Shown: positions 34,619 to 47,490, counted from the stretch's first letter. The stretch: DNA of 64,000 bases from Prinia subflava (GCF_021018805.1 NC_086283.1:62016182-62080181), one strand, 5' to 3'. Notes: generated by a model from the letters alone, not told the origin. Numbers and translations are program-made.

Positions 34619-37600
34619 CTAGGATAATTTGAATCAACTTTGTTACAGCACTAGGAACACTGAACTATATATTTATGAATATGATGAAATTCAGAGAATT
34701 TAATTGTCTTGTTTTCATTATGAATACCAAAATATCTCTGCATGATTCATTAGAGCATTATGAACGTGTTAAGTGTAGCCAAGCCCATTGATTCTGCTGA
34801 GACACACACAGATTACTGGGTTTTGAGCTGGACACATGTGGGTTCTAATATTTATTGAATCCTATTCTTATTCATTTTCAGTTCTGACCAAAATAAGGAC
34901 TCTCAAGACTGATTGTGGTTGTTCTATAGAGCTGCTACTCTTTCAGAAATGTGTTTTCAGTGAAGGGGATAAGAACTGGTGGTGGTTGACATGGTTTGTG
35001 TTAAGCCTGAAAGGTACATTTGCCTTCTTTTGCCCACTGAAAAAGAAAAGCTTAATAGAAATTTGCTGTTCCTAATAATGGACTGTTTATTTTCCTAATA
35101 TTTTAGAAGGTAACAATTGTTTCTGAGATGCTACAAGGCCTATTTTTAGTTAAAATAAAAACAGTACAACATCTTCAGCTCAGAATTGAAATACAGTGAA
35201 ATTTCTGATCAAAAAATACTCAAATGTTCTGCAACACAGTCTAGGCCACCAAGACTGGCAGATACATTTTTTTCCCCTTTCTCTGTGTGGATATTAATTA
35301 CAAAATAAACTGAGAAGAGCACATAGATTCTACTTAAAACTTTGCTGCACAGTGAAGCATATTCCCATTCTTCTATTCCAAAGCACCAATCCTTATGATT
35401 ATATTTTCAGAAAGACTCCCACATACTAGAAGACTGGGCTTCTCTTGCAGTTTCTACTGATTAATTTGTACAGTCTCTTTATCTTCATTTATATTATTTA
35501 TCATATTTTTAAAAAGTCTATTATGGTGCATTTTTTTTAACTTATTTATAAAAGGATACAGAGGTACTCAGAATAAATTAAATTACATTATAATAGTTTA
35601 GGGCAATGTAGCAATTACAATCTCTTCATAAACTTTTCTTTGCCACCTGAAGTTACTTTAAAATATTTTTTTAACTGGCTTACTGACAGAGCATCAAATT
35701 CCGATGTTAAGGATGAGAAAATGAGAAAATGAAATCTATTACATTGTCCTATATGATTAAAGTCCAAGACATATACAGTACATAGATGATCATGTTATTA
35801 GAAAAATATACAAGTGAAGGCACACTGTAGTGCATTAGAGTCAATTATTCTCTTGCTTCAGAGATCTAAGGTGTTTTCTTCCTCCACTTATTTTGTTATG
35901 AATGTCTTCTTTTTGAATAATAAAGCTACCTTTTGCATGTGGATTGTACTTAGTTTAGGCTTTGTTATTTTCACTGTTGTGTAACATTATTTTTCAGTGG
36001 CTTACTCTCACTTTGAAAATTCACCCAGTCACTTGTCAGCCTATATTTTGATAATACAGGTTTCAAATGCAGCCAGGTCTTTTATTTACACTAGATACCC
36101 TTACCCCTTTAGAAACCTTTGAAGTCTGAGTCAGTACATAGGACCTGATCTGATTGTATGTTTAGGGTATTTTAAGATTTTATTAAATGTAGAGGTCTTC
36201 ATAAGCAAATCAGCAGTATACTAATTATTAGAAGTGACTCATTTTCATATTAATCTAAGAAAGTGATGAAAAAATGCATGCTTGTAGATTTAATTTAGGG
36301 GTTTTTTTTTGTTTCACTTATATTCTGTTAGTTTTAATTTCCTTTATTTCACAGAATAGACAAAATTAATTATAATTAATTTGAAGATTTAAGCTGCTTT
36401 TTAAATCTGAGGATTTAATACCATTTTTAATTATAAAATTCCATGAATCTAAAAATATATGAATGTGTTCTAAAAAATGAAAAAAAAGGAGAAAAAATAA
36501 TGTCAAGAAATGGCTACTTATGTCAAGAGGTTTGATCTAATATATTTTTCCTGATATAGTAATTTAATCTTACACATTTTCAATTATACATTTATTTAAA
36601 TATTTAGTTATAATGAGGAAGTTTGTTTCCTTCAATCAAAAGGAACTGATTGTCAGAGTAGATCCCTATCCTGTCAATTCCAGTGGTGTTTGTAGGAAAT
36701 GCTTGACATTGGACTGAACTCCCTTTCCTTTCACTTGAAAACCTGAAAGAAAGAATGAAATTTTTTAATTTATTGTTTTGGTATTTGTCGCAAGAATTCC
36801 GAGTGCATCATAGGTGGCATCAGTTGAATCTTGTGGATAATGACTGACAGAGATTCATTATGGATTTTACCCAGTTGAGCTTGAATTGCAAGTGTGAAAC
36901 ACTTCTAGGAAGCCTTCAAAACTTTGTGACATTTGAATATAGAATATCTTGCTGGTGAATGAAATCCATGCTTATTTCTTGGTTTGGTCCTTAGACACAC
37001 TTCTGTTGATAGATTGTGAAAAAATAATAGGTTTTCTGAAAGAAAATGTTTCTACTGTTTTGCCATCTGTTAAATGTGATGTATGTATTGTCAGGCACAC
37101 AGTCAAGAACATTATGCATTAGTGTTTTACTTTCCTAGTTACTTAATTGTCTAATGATAACTGCTAATTAGTGTCATCATCAGCTTTTGTTTGTACAATT
37201 ATAAATATGATGATTTTTGTTGACAGTCAACATATCTCTTACAACAAATCTCTTGTTTCTGCTGCTGCTGTGGTAGAAGAAACAAGTAAATATAAAACCA
37301 TATGGGAAAGGTTGGTCTGACCAGAGCACTGAGATTTATATTACAGTTCAATGTATTTGTAACAGGTCTATTTGCATGTGGAGCTGCATGAGCAGCTATG
37401 TTCATTTAGAAAAAGTCTGCTTTATTCTATGTGAGGAAAGCTTAGTGAAAATCAGGCCCTCTGTGTTTATACAAAAGTTCATCCTCTAGAATCAAGCCTT
37501 CTCATAAATGTCTTCAACCAAATAAATTGAAAGCAGATTAAAATAAGACCCATGGCCTTCCTTGCGTAGTTTTGTTCTGTGTGACTAACAAAGCAGAATA

Positions 37601-38360
37601 CACTGAATTTAGCATGATTCTTTATTATATTAGTATTTTCCATTAATGTGCTTCCTACATGTGTGGAAATACTTGTTTCAGTGAGTCTTCTATCTCTCTT
37701 AAGGCAAATAATTTGGGCATATTATTATATATTTTGGCAAATATATGTATATATTTGGGCTTATTTCCTGTGCACCAGGATTTGATGACTGTTGCTTTAG
37801 AGTTAAAACCCTGAGTCTCCCCATTCTAGAGATTAAATGGACAAAACATCCCAGATTAGTTCTGTGCTTAAAACATGTTGTGGACAGCATGGAAAAATGC
37901 TAGCCTTTTGTGCTGATATCATAAATATTTTAGCATTCTGTTTTCAATTTGGAAAACTTTGTAATAAAAAAAAATAGGTATTTGTCTGGCATGGAGTGTG
38001 TGTGTAAAATTTTTTTGCAACAGAGATTCCTTATGTTTCTTTGTCTTCTTTTTGTTGATGAAAGTATTTTTTGATGCAGTTAACTAGGAAAACAGTTTTC
38101 TATTGATCCTTAATCAGGACTAATTTATCTACAGAAAACACATGACTAAAATAAATTCATTTTAAAATCCAAAAAGAAATTCCACTAAGAATTGCTGATC
38201 TATAAAGTGTTTATACAGGGGGTTCTTTAACCAACAGAAGATTTTGATTAAACATATCTTGAGTGGAATCATTGACATTTGACATATACAAGAAATATTT
38301 ATTTTGTTTTCTTACTATGTCTCTTACATGTGCCTATAGTTGAATAGTTCATACATGTTA
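34619..38360. other. Unannotated AT-rich stretch
   Basis: No gene or transposon is recognised. The 20-bp perfect palindrome at 36363-36382 is the only distinct structure. Confidence 0.6.
36363..36382. repeat. Perfect 20-bp AT palindrome
   Basis: AAATTAATTATAATTAATTT equals its own reverse complement. It contains TAATTA-type cores of the sort homeodomain proteins bind, but in DNA this AT-rich such cores are common. Confidence 0.8.
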
Positions 38361-38750
38361 TGTGAAACGACAACACGGAGGCAGGAGGTCTGCAGTGCAA
38401 GAACTGCTCCCCCAAAAGAGAGCGAGCCTGTTTATTTCTTTCATTTTTATACATTTGTGGGTCTGGTTGTGGATTGGCTGCTGGGGTTACTACCCCTTCA
38501 CCCCACTGGCCAGACCAGCTGTCAACCAGCTTTATTTTCAGGCAAGAGAGTAAACAAAAGACAGTGAACAGAAACAAGAATGTTTGCTTATGTTCCAAGG
38601 CATGAGAAACTGAAAGACTGACTCCTGATATTGTGCAGAAACTAAAGAACTGACTCCATCTTATGAACAAAGCAGAAAGCTTAGAAAAAGTCAGAAAAAC
38701 CAGGGTGATAGTTATGTGCTCTCTGTGTGGTGTGTAGTACAGGCTTGACA
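38361..38750 (-). mobile_element. Endogenous retrovirus LTR (copy B), inverted relative to copy A
   Basis: On the plus strand this begins TGTGAAACGACAACACGG and ends CAGGCTTGACA, so on its own strand it is TG...CA. In sense orientation it shows GTCAGTTTCTCATG, GTTTACT, GGCCAGTG, CCAATCCACAACCAG (CCAAT at 38473-38477 on the complement), ATGTATAAAAATGAAAG (TATA at 38444-38451) and AATAAA (38431-38436), the same order as in 20821-21180. The length is about 390 bp. Flanking hexamers ATGTTA and TAAATA differ, so no target-site duplication is visible. No gag, pol or env remnant adjoins it. The 150-codon minus-strand and 75-codon plus-strand frames across it are incidental. Confidence 0.8.
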
Positions 38751-41339
38751 TAAATATGTTTGAAGCTTTTCTGCCCTTAAGGTCTTTTCAGAGAATGAAT
38801 GAGGAATATAAAGAAAAAATGGTGTGCACCCTAATGAAGTTTTAAAACTGTCTTGATAAGTACAGCGACTACATTATTTGGAAGGTAGTAACTAATAAAC
38901 TTTCTCCCATATTTATTTCTTCCTCTGATCTCAAGCAGAAGAAATGGTATAGACTTCATGGTAGGGAAAAAAGACAAAACAAAAACCAGATGTTATTGGA
39001 AGCTGAAGTCATCAAAATGCAGGTAGAAAGTTCTGGAAGAAATCTTAGATCATCCAGAACCTTACACAGCAAAACCACCTAGAATCCAAATCCTAGATAT
39101 TTTAAAGTGAGAGAGAAAATGAATTTATTTCATAGCAATAGTTAGAAGCTCCATGTTTGATGTTAAATTTGATTGCATGACCATAAGACAAACGTTCCAG
39201 TATGAGTGAAAGACAGGACTCCTATGTAAAAGCAACTTGTGGTAATTTCAGCTTTCTACTTAATTTTTCTAAAGTTCAAGTGTTATTGCTATAAACTAAT
39301 CAGCATTCAGGTGATGTCTTAACCTGATCTTGCAATAATTGAACTGGAAAACCCTTTGTTCCTCAATCCACTTAGCTTTGCAGGTGCAAATTTTGAAGCT
39401 TAATTGAAACAACTTAAATGCAATGCATTTAAAAGTATCATTAGGGTTAGGCTTTTTTTCCTTCTTTTTTAAAGAAATGGGAAAGATTTTTTTCTGAGGA
39501 AACAGGTCAGTATAGTGTTAGACTTCAAAATGAGCACCTAAAATGAACCTAACATACTACCTAAATGAATGTAAATTTCAAAGTGAAAAACATTGCATTA
39601 AGAAAAAGGAAAAATTTTTAAAATTTGTGATGCTGACACAGCATTACCGAGAAAGACCATAATGATATAGTGGTAAGATAGTTAGTTTTACAGATTGGAG
39701 TTCAATTAGAAAGAGTTTACTCTCAAAAAAAAAATACTATGAGGTTAAGAGGGATTTTTTTTTTTTCAGAAAATATGTACTTATTGGTAGAAGAATTATT
39801 GGTGAATATACTACACATAAAAGTTTATTAATGTGATTAATGCCTGGAAAATTACCAGGTTTTGGTACTGCTTGTATGGTATGTCCTTTACCTGTAGATC
39901 TTGACATCTGCACTAGTTGTGAATAGCTGTGCTCAAGAGATGATTTGTTGGGTGTAATGAAGAAAATGTGTTTTGAATCACCATAGACTTTTAGATCCTA
40001 ATCTGTAGGTATGAACTCGTGGTGTTCATGGTGGTTGAGGAAATTAACTGACGGTACTGCAGTTGCACATGAAACTGCAGTTGCAGGTTGACCCACCTGC
40101 AGACCAGAACAGACTTGGATCATTACCTAAGGACTTACTTTATATTAGCTGATAATTTTCTACCCTCCAATAGAAGTGGATTCACATCAGAGTTTAATCC
40201 TTGCACAGAGATTGCTAGAAGCAGATGTAAAATTTCTAGTAATTTTATTTACTTGCTTAAAAAATATAACTTTGCTACTGAATTTTCATTGAAAATCCTT
40301 AATATCTCTGGTAGTTTTGGCACTGTGCAGCTCTAAACCAGAAAGAGCTATGTTTGAATTATAATAATGACCCAAACATTGGATTGACATCATCTTTGAT
40401 AAAAAATACCTCTTTATCCTGAATGAAACAACCCTTGCAGTAATCCAGATATGTGTATGCATGTAACATGGACATATTGCTGGTTTTTTAGTTCTAAGCT
40501 TACATCACTATCTCACTTTGACATTCTAGAAGACAGTTTATAAAGGAAAAGGTTTCATTTAATGTATTGAAGTGAGGGCAGAAAAAAATTGAGCGTTTTA
40601 GCAGCATTTTTGGAACCTTATTTGAAAATATATATGGAATAATAGAAAGATATTAGGGAGAAAATGTATTTAATGCAATGTTTATCCAAGTATCACTACT
40701 CAAGAGAAGGCTTGCTAATATGGCATAAAGGAAGGCAGTCTTCAGTGATTTTTGTTGATATTTGAAGTGGACTTAGAACAAATAAAAATCTTCGTGAATT
40801 TATTGAAGGCACCTGCTGTGTTGAAAGTGAGTGCTAGTTATAGTGTGGAAAAAGTAAAACATTTCTGACAGAAGTGTTAATTTGGACAGTTCATATCTTT
40901 GAAGGCTTTTTGACACTGCAAAACTACTGTTTAAGGTGAACACTTATTTCTAAATGCTCAGTATTTACAAATATTAAGGTATTCTGAAATGTACGTTTTC
41001 AGACATAATCAGAGTGTTTGGGAAGTCAGTGAGATTTCAAAGAATATTCCATCAGTTCTATTGTGTTTACAGTACACATTGCTGTGTAGAATAAAACCAA
41101 AATAAACCATTTCAGATATTGTTTGAGAAATACTGTCATCAAAGCATTGACTCTTAAAAGTTGCTATGAATGAAGAGGTGTTTATGCTTTACAAATATTC
41201 TAGTCTGATACTAATATATTCAGACAAGGAATCAGAAAAATCTGATTTGCATAATGTAGATCAATGTAGTCTCTTTTTTACAGTTTAACTCTGCCATGTT
41301 TTATTAATGTTTATCAGAGGACTAAGCTTTATCAATATG

Positions 41340-41707
41340 TTATGAATGATCTGACATTTCAAACCAGCTTAAGTGATAAATTGACAACCCTGTCATCCAG
41401 AGACAAAGCTCAGAGTTGTGGAAAATGATTTGGTGGTGATGTTTTGTTGGGTTATTTTCCTCAGCAGTGACATCTGGATTCTCATCTGGTTTTCTGGCAC
41501 ATCTCCTGTTGCTTCTGCTGGTCTGACTGCACTGCTGCCCGATACACTCACTACAAAGCTGCCCATGAGCCTGGCATGTATCCACCCTGTTACAAGCCAT
41601 CCTTGCATCCTTGCATGCCATGGCTTTTGGCTCCCTTGAAGCAGAAAGGAAGTCTGCCAAACTGCAATGCCTAGTGTAAAGCTAGAAGAGCATTCTAGGC
41701 ACAGCAT
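41340..41707 (-). other. Coding-like patch of unknown origin
   Basis: Two overlapping minus-strand frames of 106 codons (41340-41660, starting MADFLSASREPKAMACKDAR) and 104 codons (41393-41707) and a plus-strand frame of 73 codons cross a locally GC-richer block. The first frame is rich in C, A, R, N and Q, unlike translations of AT-rich noise. I recognise no domain. Three frames open at once argues for an unlisted repeat or chance rather than a single gene, and no splice sites or poly-A tail were found. Confidence 0.2.
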
Positions 41708-42072
41708 TCCAAACAGAGAGGAAGAATATAAGCTCCTTAATGCAACTTATTTCATTGTCCCTACAGTGGAAAAGAATGTCAGATGCTGCTAGCAGCATGG
41801 CAGCACCACAGCAATGGAGCAGAGAAGCTTCCAGTACAGTTAAGAAAAGTTCTACAGTAGAACAAGCAAAATCAACGAAACAAAAGTACTAGCTAGTGAC
41901 AGTGAACCTGGAGCTTAACTGACACTTGGAATAAGTGGAATCTACAGCTATTAGTCCACACTTGTCAATAATCTCTTGGAATGTCTTTGAAATAAAATGT
42001 AGTTTTATTCAGAGTGAAGGAAAAAGTAGTGTCCTGATAAGTAATACATTAAGAGTTTAATCTGTTTTCCTT

Positions 42073-42190
42073 AGTTGGTTGATTATTTGGGAGGATTTTG
42101 TGACTTTTGGGGTGGTTTTTGGTTGATTTTGGTTTTTTGGTGGTTTTGGGTTTTGGTCAAGTTTTGGATTTATTTGGAGGGGTTTTTTTG
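42073..42190. repeat. G/T-rich low-complexity tract
   Basis: About 115 bases of mostly T and G (TTGGTTGATTATTTGGGAGG, GGTTTTTTGGTGGTTTTGGG). The tryptophan- and phenylalanine-rich plus-strand frame over it (42075-42338) is compositional. Confidence 0.85.
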
Positions 42191-43093
42191 CAAAGCCTTT
42201 ATGAAAAGAATAATCCAATATATTAATATATTAGCTAAAGAGGTTGCACAAAGCAGCTGCCAGCTTCATATTTATCATGTAATATCATCTATATCTGCTC
42301 TGCTACAGATTTCTAGTGGTAAAATGAGCTGTCAGTAGCATACATTCTGTAAAGAAACAATTAATTTTTATGTGAGTTTGTAAGTGTTATACTTTTGTAG
42401 TTTGCTCATTTAAAAAGTAATTTGGCTATAAATAAATGTTTTTCATTTTTGTCACCTAGTAGCTTCCCACACATCCTGTGAAATATCTCCACCTCTCACT
42501 GCAGGAGAATTTCACAGAATTTACAAATACACCTTTATAATTTTTTTTCAGTTACTAGAAACAAAGTGTTGGAATAAATAATTTGCACATTTACAACTTA
42601 AGTGCCAGAAAAATCCCCAAAGAAACACATAACTTAATACAATAAATTATGTGTTTACAAGACCCTGCTGGCTGCTGCTGATAATGCAGGAAAATCAAAT
42701 TTGATTCTGGTAATTTTTGGTTTCAGGTGATATTTTGTCTTTCCTTTGAGTAATAAGTGGGTCTTTAGAATAAATATTAGGTATGTCAGGAATAGTATTC
42801 TAGCAGGAATATTGAAAAAAATTTATTGCCCCTGTCTTGAAAAGTTCTTTTTCAGAATCACTCTAAATCATGTAGTGCAGATCAGTTCTCTCATACTACC
42901 TTTAACATTTACTGACAAATCTAATATGATTACATACTTGTCTACAGACCAGGAGTCAGAAAACATTGATGACAGGAAAATATTTTACTTAATTTTAATT
43001 CCAGAACAATATTAAAATTTGGTATTTTTTGACATATAACTAGTGTTGACAATTAGAAGTGCTAATTGTATAATAGTTGGCATGTTAATCACA

Positions 43094-43455
43094 GGATCAT
43101 AGAATGGACATGGTTGGAAGGGACCTTAAAGATCATCCAGTTCCAGTTCCCCGCCGTATACAAGGACATCCTTCATTAGAGCAGGTTGTTCAGGCTCCAT
43201 CCAGCCTGGCCTGGAACACTCACTGGGCTGGGGTCTCTACTGCTATGAGCTCTTTTACAAGAGCATGTGAAAAGTCCTTCTCCTCCTCTCTTGTAGGGTC
43301 CCTTTGGGTACTAGAAGGCTACAGTCCGGTCACTCTGAAGCCTTTTGTTTTCCAGGCTGAACAATCCCAGTTCTCTTAGCCTTTCCTCATAGGAGAAATG
43401 CTCCATCCCTCTAATCCTATTTTATCCATTTGGAGGACCTTCTTATGCTCAGTTT
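43094..43455 (-). mobile_element. CR1 LINE fragment, 3' region
   Basis: The plus strand starts GGATCATAGAATGGACATGG, then TTGGAAGGGACCTTAAAGAT and CATCCAGTTCC, the antisense CR1 3' end in good condition. It continues with GAGCAGGTTGTTCAGGCTCC, ATCCAGCCTGGCCTGGAACA, TTCCAGGCTGAACAATCCCA and CTCATAGGAGAAATGCTCCA before fading at about 43455. The 91-codon plus-strand frame is antisense to a dead element. Confidence 0.9.
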
Positions 43456-43904
43456 TGTGGTGAATTAAAATTCCCTCATCAGTCTCAGACTTTTAATTCA
43501 TGTTGCTGATTTCTACTTTTCTCTTGTGACCTTTTATATTTTGCCATAACCTTATCCTTGAAAAAGTAATATTAGTCTTTTCAGATATCTTGTCATAAGG
43601 AATAGAAAAGTGTTTTTCACTACCTGACTAATACCTCATGTTCTTAGCTGGTATCAGTAACAGAAACCCTCCTCTGTGAAAGCTGACAATAGCCAAGTAA
43701 GAAAAAGTTTGTGTGAACTCACGTCTGTTCATAGTCATCCATCTCAAGATCCAGACTCAATCATGCAAAAATAGACTAGTCCAGTGTCACCTTTAAAACT
43801 GAACACAAACATTTTGCCTGAATCTTCAACCTTCAACCTATCTTCCCACTTGCCTCTAGTGGATGGAATGGGAGATGTGGGAAGGGGTAAGAAAGTCCCT
43901 TCCA

Positions 43905-44733
43905 CTGTATATGCTGTGCTGCATCCAAAGCAGCATGGCCAGCACGGTGATGGAGGGGATTCTGCCCCTCTGCTCTCCCCACTCTGGGGACCCCAGCACA
44001 AGAAGGACACAGAGTTTTGGAGTGAGTCCAGAGGAGGGCCACCTCCTGGTAGTAGCTTACCAGACAAGATGCTGCTCAGAAAATTTGAAAATTAGTGATA
44101 AAATAGCTTGCATAATGTTCAGCAAGAAATGTAGTTCAATATAAATAACTATGTAATGTGCTTGAAGTATATAGATGCATAAATTTATTCAGAAACACTG
44201 AACAATGATCCAATGTAAGAAAAACTAGAATTTTGTCCCTGTACCTGAGGCATATGTTAGATGAATTCTCATAACCAAAGGACTGAAAAAAGAAAATAAG
44301 GGAGAAGGGCCTTGAGGGGAAGCCATATGAGAGGCAGCTGAGGTCACTTGTGTACAGCATGGAGAAGAGGACACTGAAGGGAGACTTCACTGCAGTTACA
44401 ACTTCCTTGTAAGGGGAAGAGGAGGGGCAGGCACTGATCTACTCTCTGTGGTGACAGTGACAGGACCAAAGGGAATGGCCTGAAGTTGTGTCAGAGGAGG
44501 TTTAGGCTGGCTTTCAGGAAAAGGTTCTTCATTCAGAGGGTGGTTAGGCACTGGAAGAGGCTCCCCATGGAAGGAGTCACAGCACCAAGGCTGACAGAGT
44601 TCAAGAAGTGTTTGAACAAAACTCTAAGGCACATGATGTGATTCCTGGGGACATCCTGGGCAGGGCTAAGAATTGGACTTGATGATTCTGATGGATTCCT
44701 TCCAAATAAGATGTTCTGTGATTCTGTCATTTT
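43905..44733 (+). mobile_element. CR1 LINE fragment split by an AT-rich insert
   Basis: Two sense-orientation CR1 pieces belong together. Piece 1 (about 43905-44045) has GCTGCATCCAAAGCAGCATG, GGATTCTGCCCCTCTGCTCT, AAGAAGGACACAGAG and GAGTGAGTCCAGAGGAGGGC. Piece 2 (about 44300-44733) has GAAGCCATATGAGAGGCAGC, GACAGTGACAGGACCAAAGG, GGTTCTTCATTCAGAGGGTG, GTTAGGCACTGGAAGAGGCT, TGGACTTGATGATTCTGATG and TTCTGTGATTCTGTCAT, the 3' tail. In the family the two pieces are nearly adjacent, so roughly 44085-44290 looks inserted or replaced. Open frames of 69-107 codons over this region on either strand are shadows. Confidence 0.85.
44085..44290. other. AT-rich segment interrupting a CR1 copy
   Basis: About 200 bases between the two CR1 pieces have no CR1 similarity and are strongly AT-rich. 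No terminal inverted repeats or target-site duplication could be seen, so the origin (insertion, gene conversion or a diverged part of CR1) is open. Confidence 0.4.
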
Positions 44734-44883
44734 ATTTTATATGCCTGAATTTGTCAATGAGACAAATTGGCCTGAGAGCAAAACAGTCAAATTCAGATTA
44801 TGCAGAGTGTGTTTGGAAATGTCAAGCCTATAGTATTTCAGATCACTTTAAAAAGTACAAGCAGTATTCAAAGTATCCAAGTC

Positions 44884-44928
44884 TTACAGGTCATCTAAAT
44901 GTGGTTACAGGTTACAGGTCATCTAAAT
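44884..44928 (+). repeat. 17-bp direct repeat, period 28
   Basis: TTACAGGTCATCTAAAT is identical at 44884-44900 and 44912-44928, about 150 bases after the end of a CR1 copy. A slippage duplication is likely. Confidence 0.85.
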
Positions 44929-47377
44929 AAAAGTAACAACTTTATTTTGTAGATTAAACTTCATGGACCATTTCTCCATCAGGTTTTATCTTATATTTCT
45001 CATCAAAATTCTTATCAGATTTATACTGTATATTTCCATTGCGTAAATAATTTAGTAGCATTAGGTGTATTTTTTATAGTTTTGACATTACATCCTCTTG
45101 GTTTAGTACAGGCTTATTAATTTGCTAAGGCTTGCTTTGCAGATTGGTAACAATAACTGAAAATTGTCTGGTTTTTAAAGAAGAAATTGAGCTGGGTCTA
45201 ACACTGCAGGGTTAGAAAGAGCATAACTGAATTTTGTGAATATTGAAATGGATTCCTTTGAAAAAAGCACAATGAATGCTGCATTTGACACTGTCTGGGG
45301 AATCTGCCTTGCCTTACACTCAGGGCTATGTTTATGGGTGAGGTGTTTAACCTTGCCAAATAGATTTCATATTTTGAGGGATAAATTAAAGTGAATAGCA
45401 GTACGTTCATGCAGAATGATTTAATGACAAGTGTTCATCCCTGGGAAATTGGGCTGAATTCTGGTGATCAGTGTGCTAAGATAACAAAATAATTCCTGTC
45501 AAAATAATACTGCTACATTTGTGCCTTAACAATGACAGAGACCAGATGTCATTCTTCTCTAATTACATGGGGTTTTTTCCATGCTTTGAAGCCATGAGAA
45601 TACATAGAGTTTACAGTAAGTCCTATTGCTGTGAGTTCCACAATCAGGGAAGTAATGCCACTGATTAGAAGATAAGTCACATGTATGATGGCTTTGGTGA
45701 GATCTCTTTTTGCATATTATTGAGCCTAGTTCAAAAATTTTAGTGTTTCCTTGAATAATTAAAGGTAATCATCAAGAGAAAAATAGTTGTTTTTCAAGAG
45801 AAAAACCTATTGCTTGTGCATTCTTTCATTAAAACAGGTTGTTGGAGGGGCAGAGAAAAAATAAATAACCTTTTGATAATGGTGTTGTCTTATGGTGTTG
45901 GAAGTACTTTGTTGAACGTAATTTCCAGGCACCAGAGACCAATGAGATGGCTGCGGATATTTTTAAATTTTTTTTCCAGTTTTTGAGGGTTATTTCATTA
46001 CTTTCTTGTCACAGATAAATGCTTGTTGGTATACTAAAACAATTTCTGCCATCAAGATAATCAAAGTATGCAAGTGGTAGTTAATGATTTAAACAAAAAT
46101 CAACAAAAATACTGCTAAGTTATAATATTCTTTGGAAGTTATGGATCTCTATGGACCACACTGTGTTAAAATACTTTCCATAAGTATGGCACTTAGGTGC
46201 TTGGCTTGCAAGTATAATGATGGAAATTGACATCACGACTTTTTGTAAGTTTGGGGGTTTTTATGTGGAAAAACAAAACAAGTTTTAAAACTTAGGATAA
46301 TCAACAGATCCAATTATTGCAAGAGGAAATGATAGACTTATGAATGTCATTTTTAAATGTTTCTTCTACAATTTTTGAAATCCAAATACAAGTTTTTAAT
46401 TTAGTTTTCTAGAACAACAACTGATAAATTCAGTGTCTGATTCATTGCCTGCAGTATATTCTGGGCATTCATTATACAGCAACAAATTGCCACCAGATTG
46501 CTGCTATCACACCTAGCATGAGCTGTTGCGTTATTTAGCTCTTTTTATCTTCAGAGCACTTCTTCCTCAGTTTTCTCAGTGGACAGCTGGTACAGTCGTG
46601 CAGCTTGCACACTAATGTTCTTGTCAGAGAGATTACTGGTTTTTCTTCAGTTGAGAGCTGGGTCTTGGATTAAACAAGCTCCAGAAGTTTGTGTTAAACA
46701 GACCAGTCAAGTTCTGGTCAAAAAAACAGTGATACTCCAGTGGTGACACTACGGACCCTAAAAGCTTCTTATGCCAAATCAACTGAAATTTTGACTAATC
46801 TGTGTGAAATTCGTTGAAGACTCAGGTCTACCTTTTTGGAATTTGAATGGAAATTTTCTGAGCAGTTTACACTTCATAAAAATGTAAAGGAGTAGCTGTG
46901 CCTTTTATAAAGCAATAGTGTCATCCATTTCATAACTGAATTCCTCCTCTCTGTCATCAACTCTCATTATTATACCCCTTCTTTGCTTGTAAGTTTTTGA
47001 ATTCTGTATTGACTTGTAGCATGAAATTTGGACATTTTCTGTAGCCACATTGTTTCTTTAGGAAAAATTACATAGTTGTTTGTAAAAAATTGTAACATTT
47101 CTCTAACAATTCAGGAAAACAACCTTTCAATATGATTTATTTTTTGGAAACTGGTAAATTATTTTCCATGTCAGAATAATCAATTGCTGTCATTGCAAAA
47201 CAACACAGCAAATATTATGTATGTTTTATCAAAGTTCATTCATGATTTTTTATCATGTTAAATTATCGGTGGGAATGAGTTGGAAGATAGTCTCTCCACA
47301 GTCCACTGGAACCTGAAAGCAATACTGGGAATATGTTGTGGTCCAAGTATGACACACCGTTCTTCTGAGGAGGACAT

Positions 47378-47490
47378 GGGGTTTGCGGTGATTTTTAGTT
47401 TGGTTTGGGGGTTTTTGTTTTGTTTAGGGTTTTTCCTGGGGTTTTGTTTGTTTGTTTGTTTTTGGTGGTTGTTTTTTGTTTGGTTGGTTT
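47378..47490. repeat. G/T-rich low-complexity tract
   Basis: About 110 bases of G and T with T runs, GGGGG and GTTTGTTTGTTTG. It explains the phenylalanine-rich plus-strand frame at 47280-47543. Confidence 0.85.

Larger units (their letters stand above)
38751..43093. other. Unannotated stretch
   Basis: No gene is recognised. A 12-bp direct repeat ACTGCAGTTGCA occurs at 40056-40067 and 40074-40085. A coding-like patch at 41340-41707 and a G/T tract at 42073-42190 are listed separately. A weak CR1-like phrase near 39025-39090 was too short to call. Confidence 0.55.

Noticed and set aside
33943..34622. 108- and 113-codon plus-strand frames
   Set aside because: They lie antisense within a degenerate CR1 element.
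38299..38751. 150-codon minus-strand frame as a retroviral protein
   Set aside because: It coincides almost exactly with LTR copy B and its flank. LTRs of this kind are not protein-coding and no retroviral motif is present.
38355..38756. Target-site duplication for LTR copy B
   Set aside because: Flanking hexamers ATGTTA and TAAATA do not match, and shifting the ends by a few bases did not give a match.
39025..39090. CR1-like phrase GGAAGAAATCTTAGATCATC
   Set aside because: Only about 60 bases with weak resemblance to an antisense CR1 3' end; too short and diverged to call without alignment.
43744..44144. Overlapping frames of 69-107 codons on both strands
   Set aside because: They fall in a CR1 fragment and its insert. 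Several frames open at once reflect GC-richer repeat DNA.
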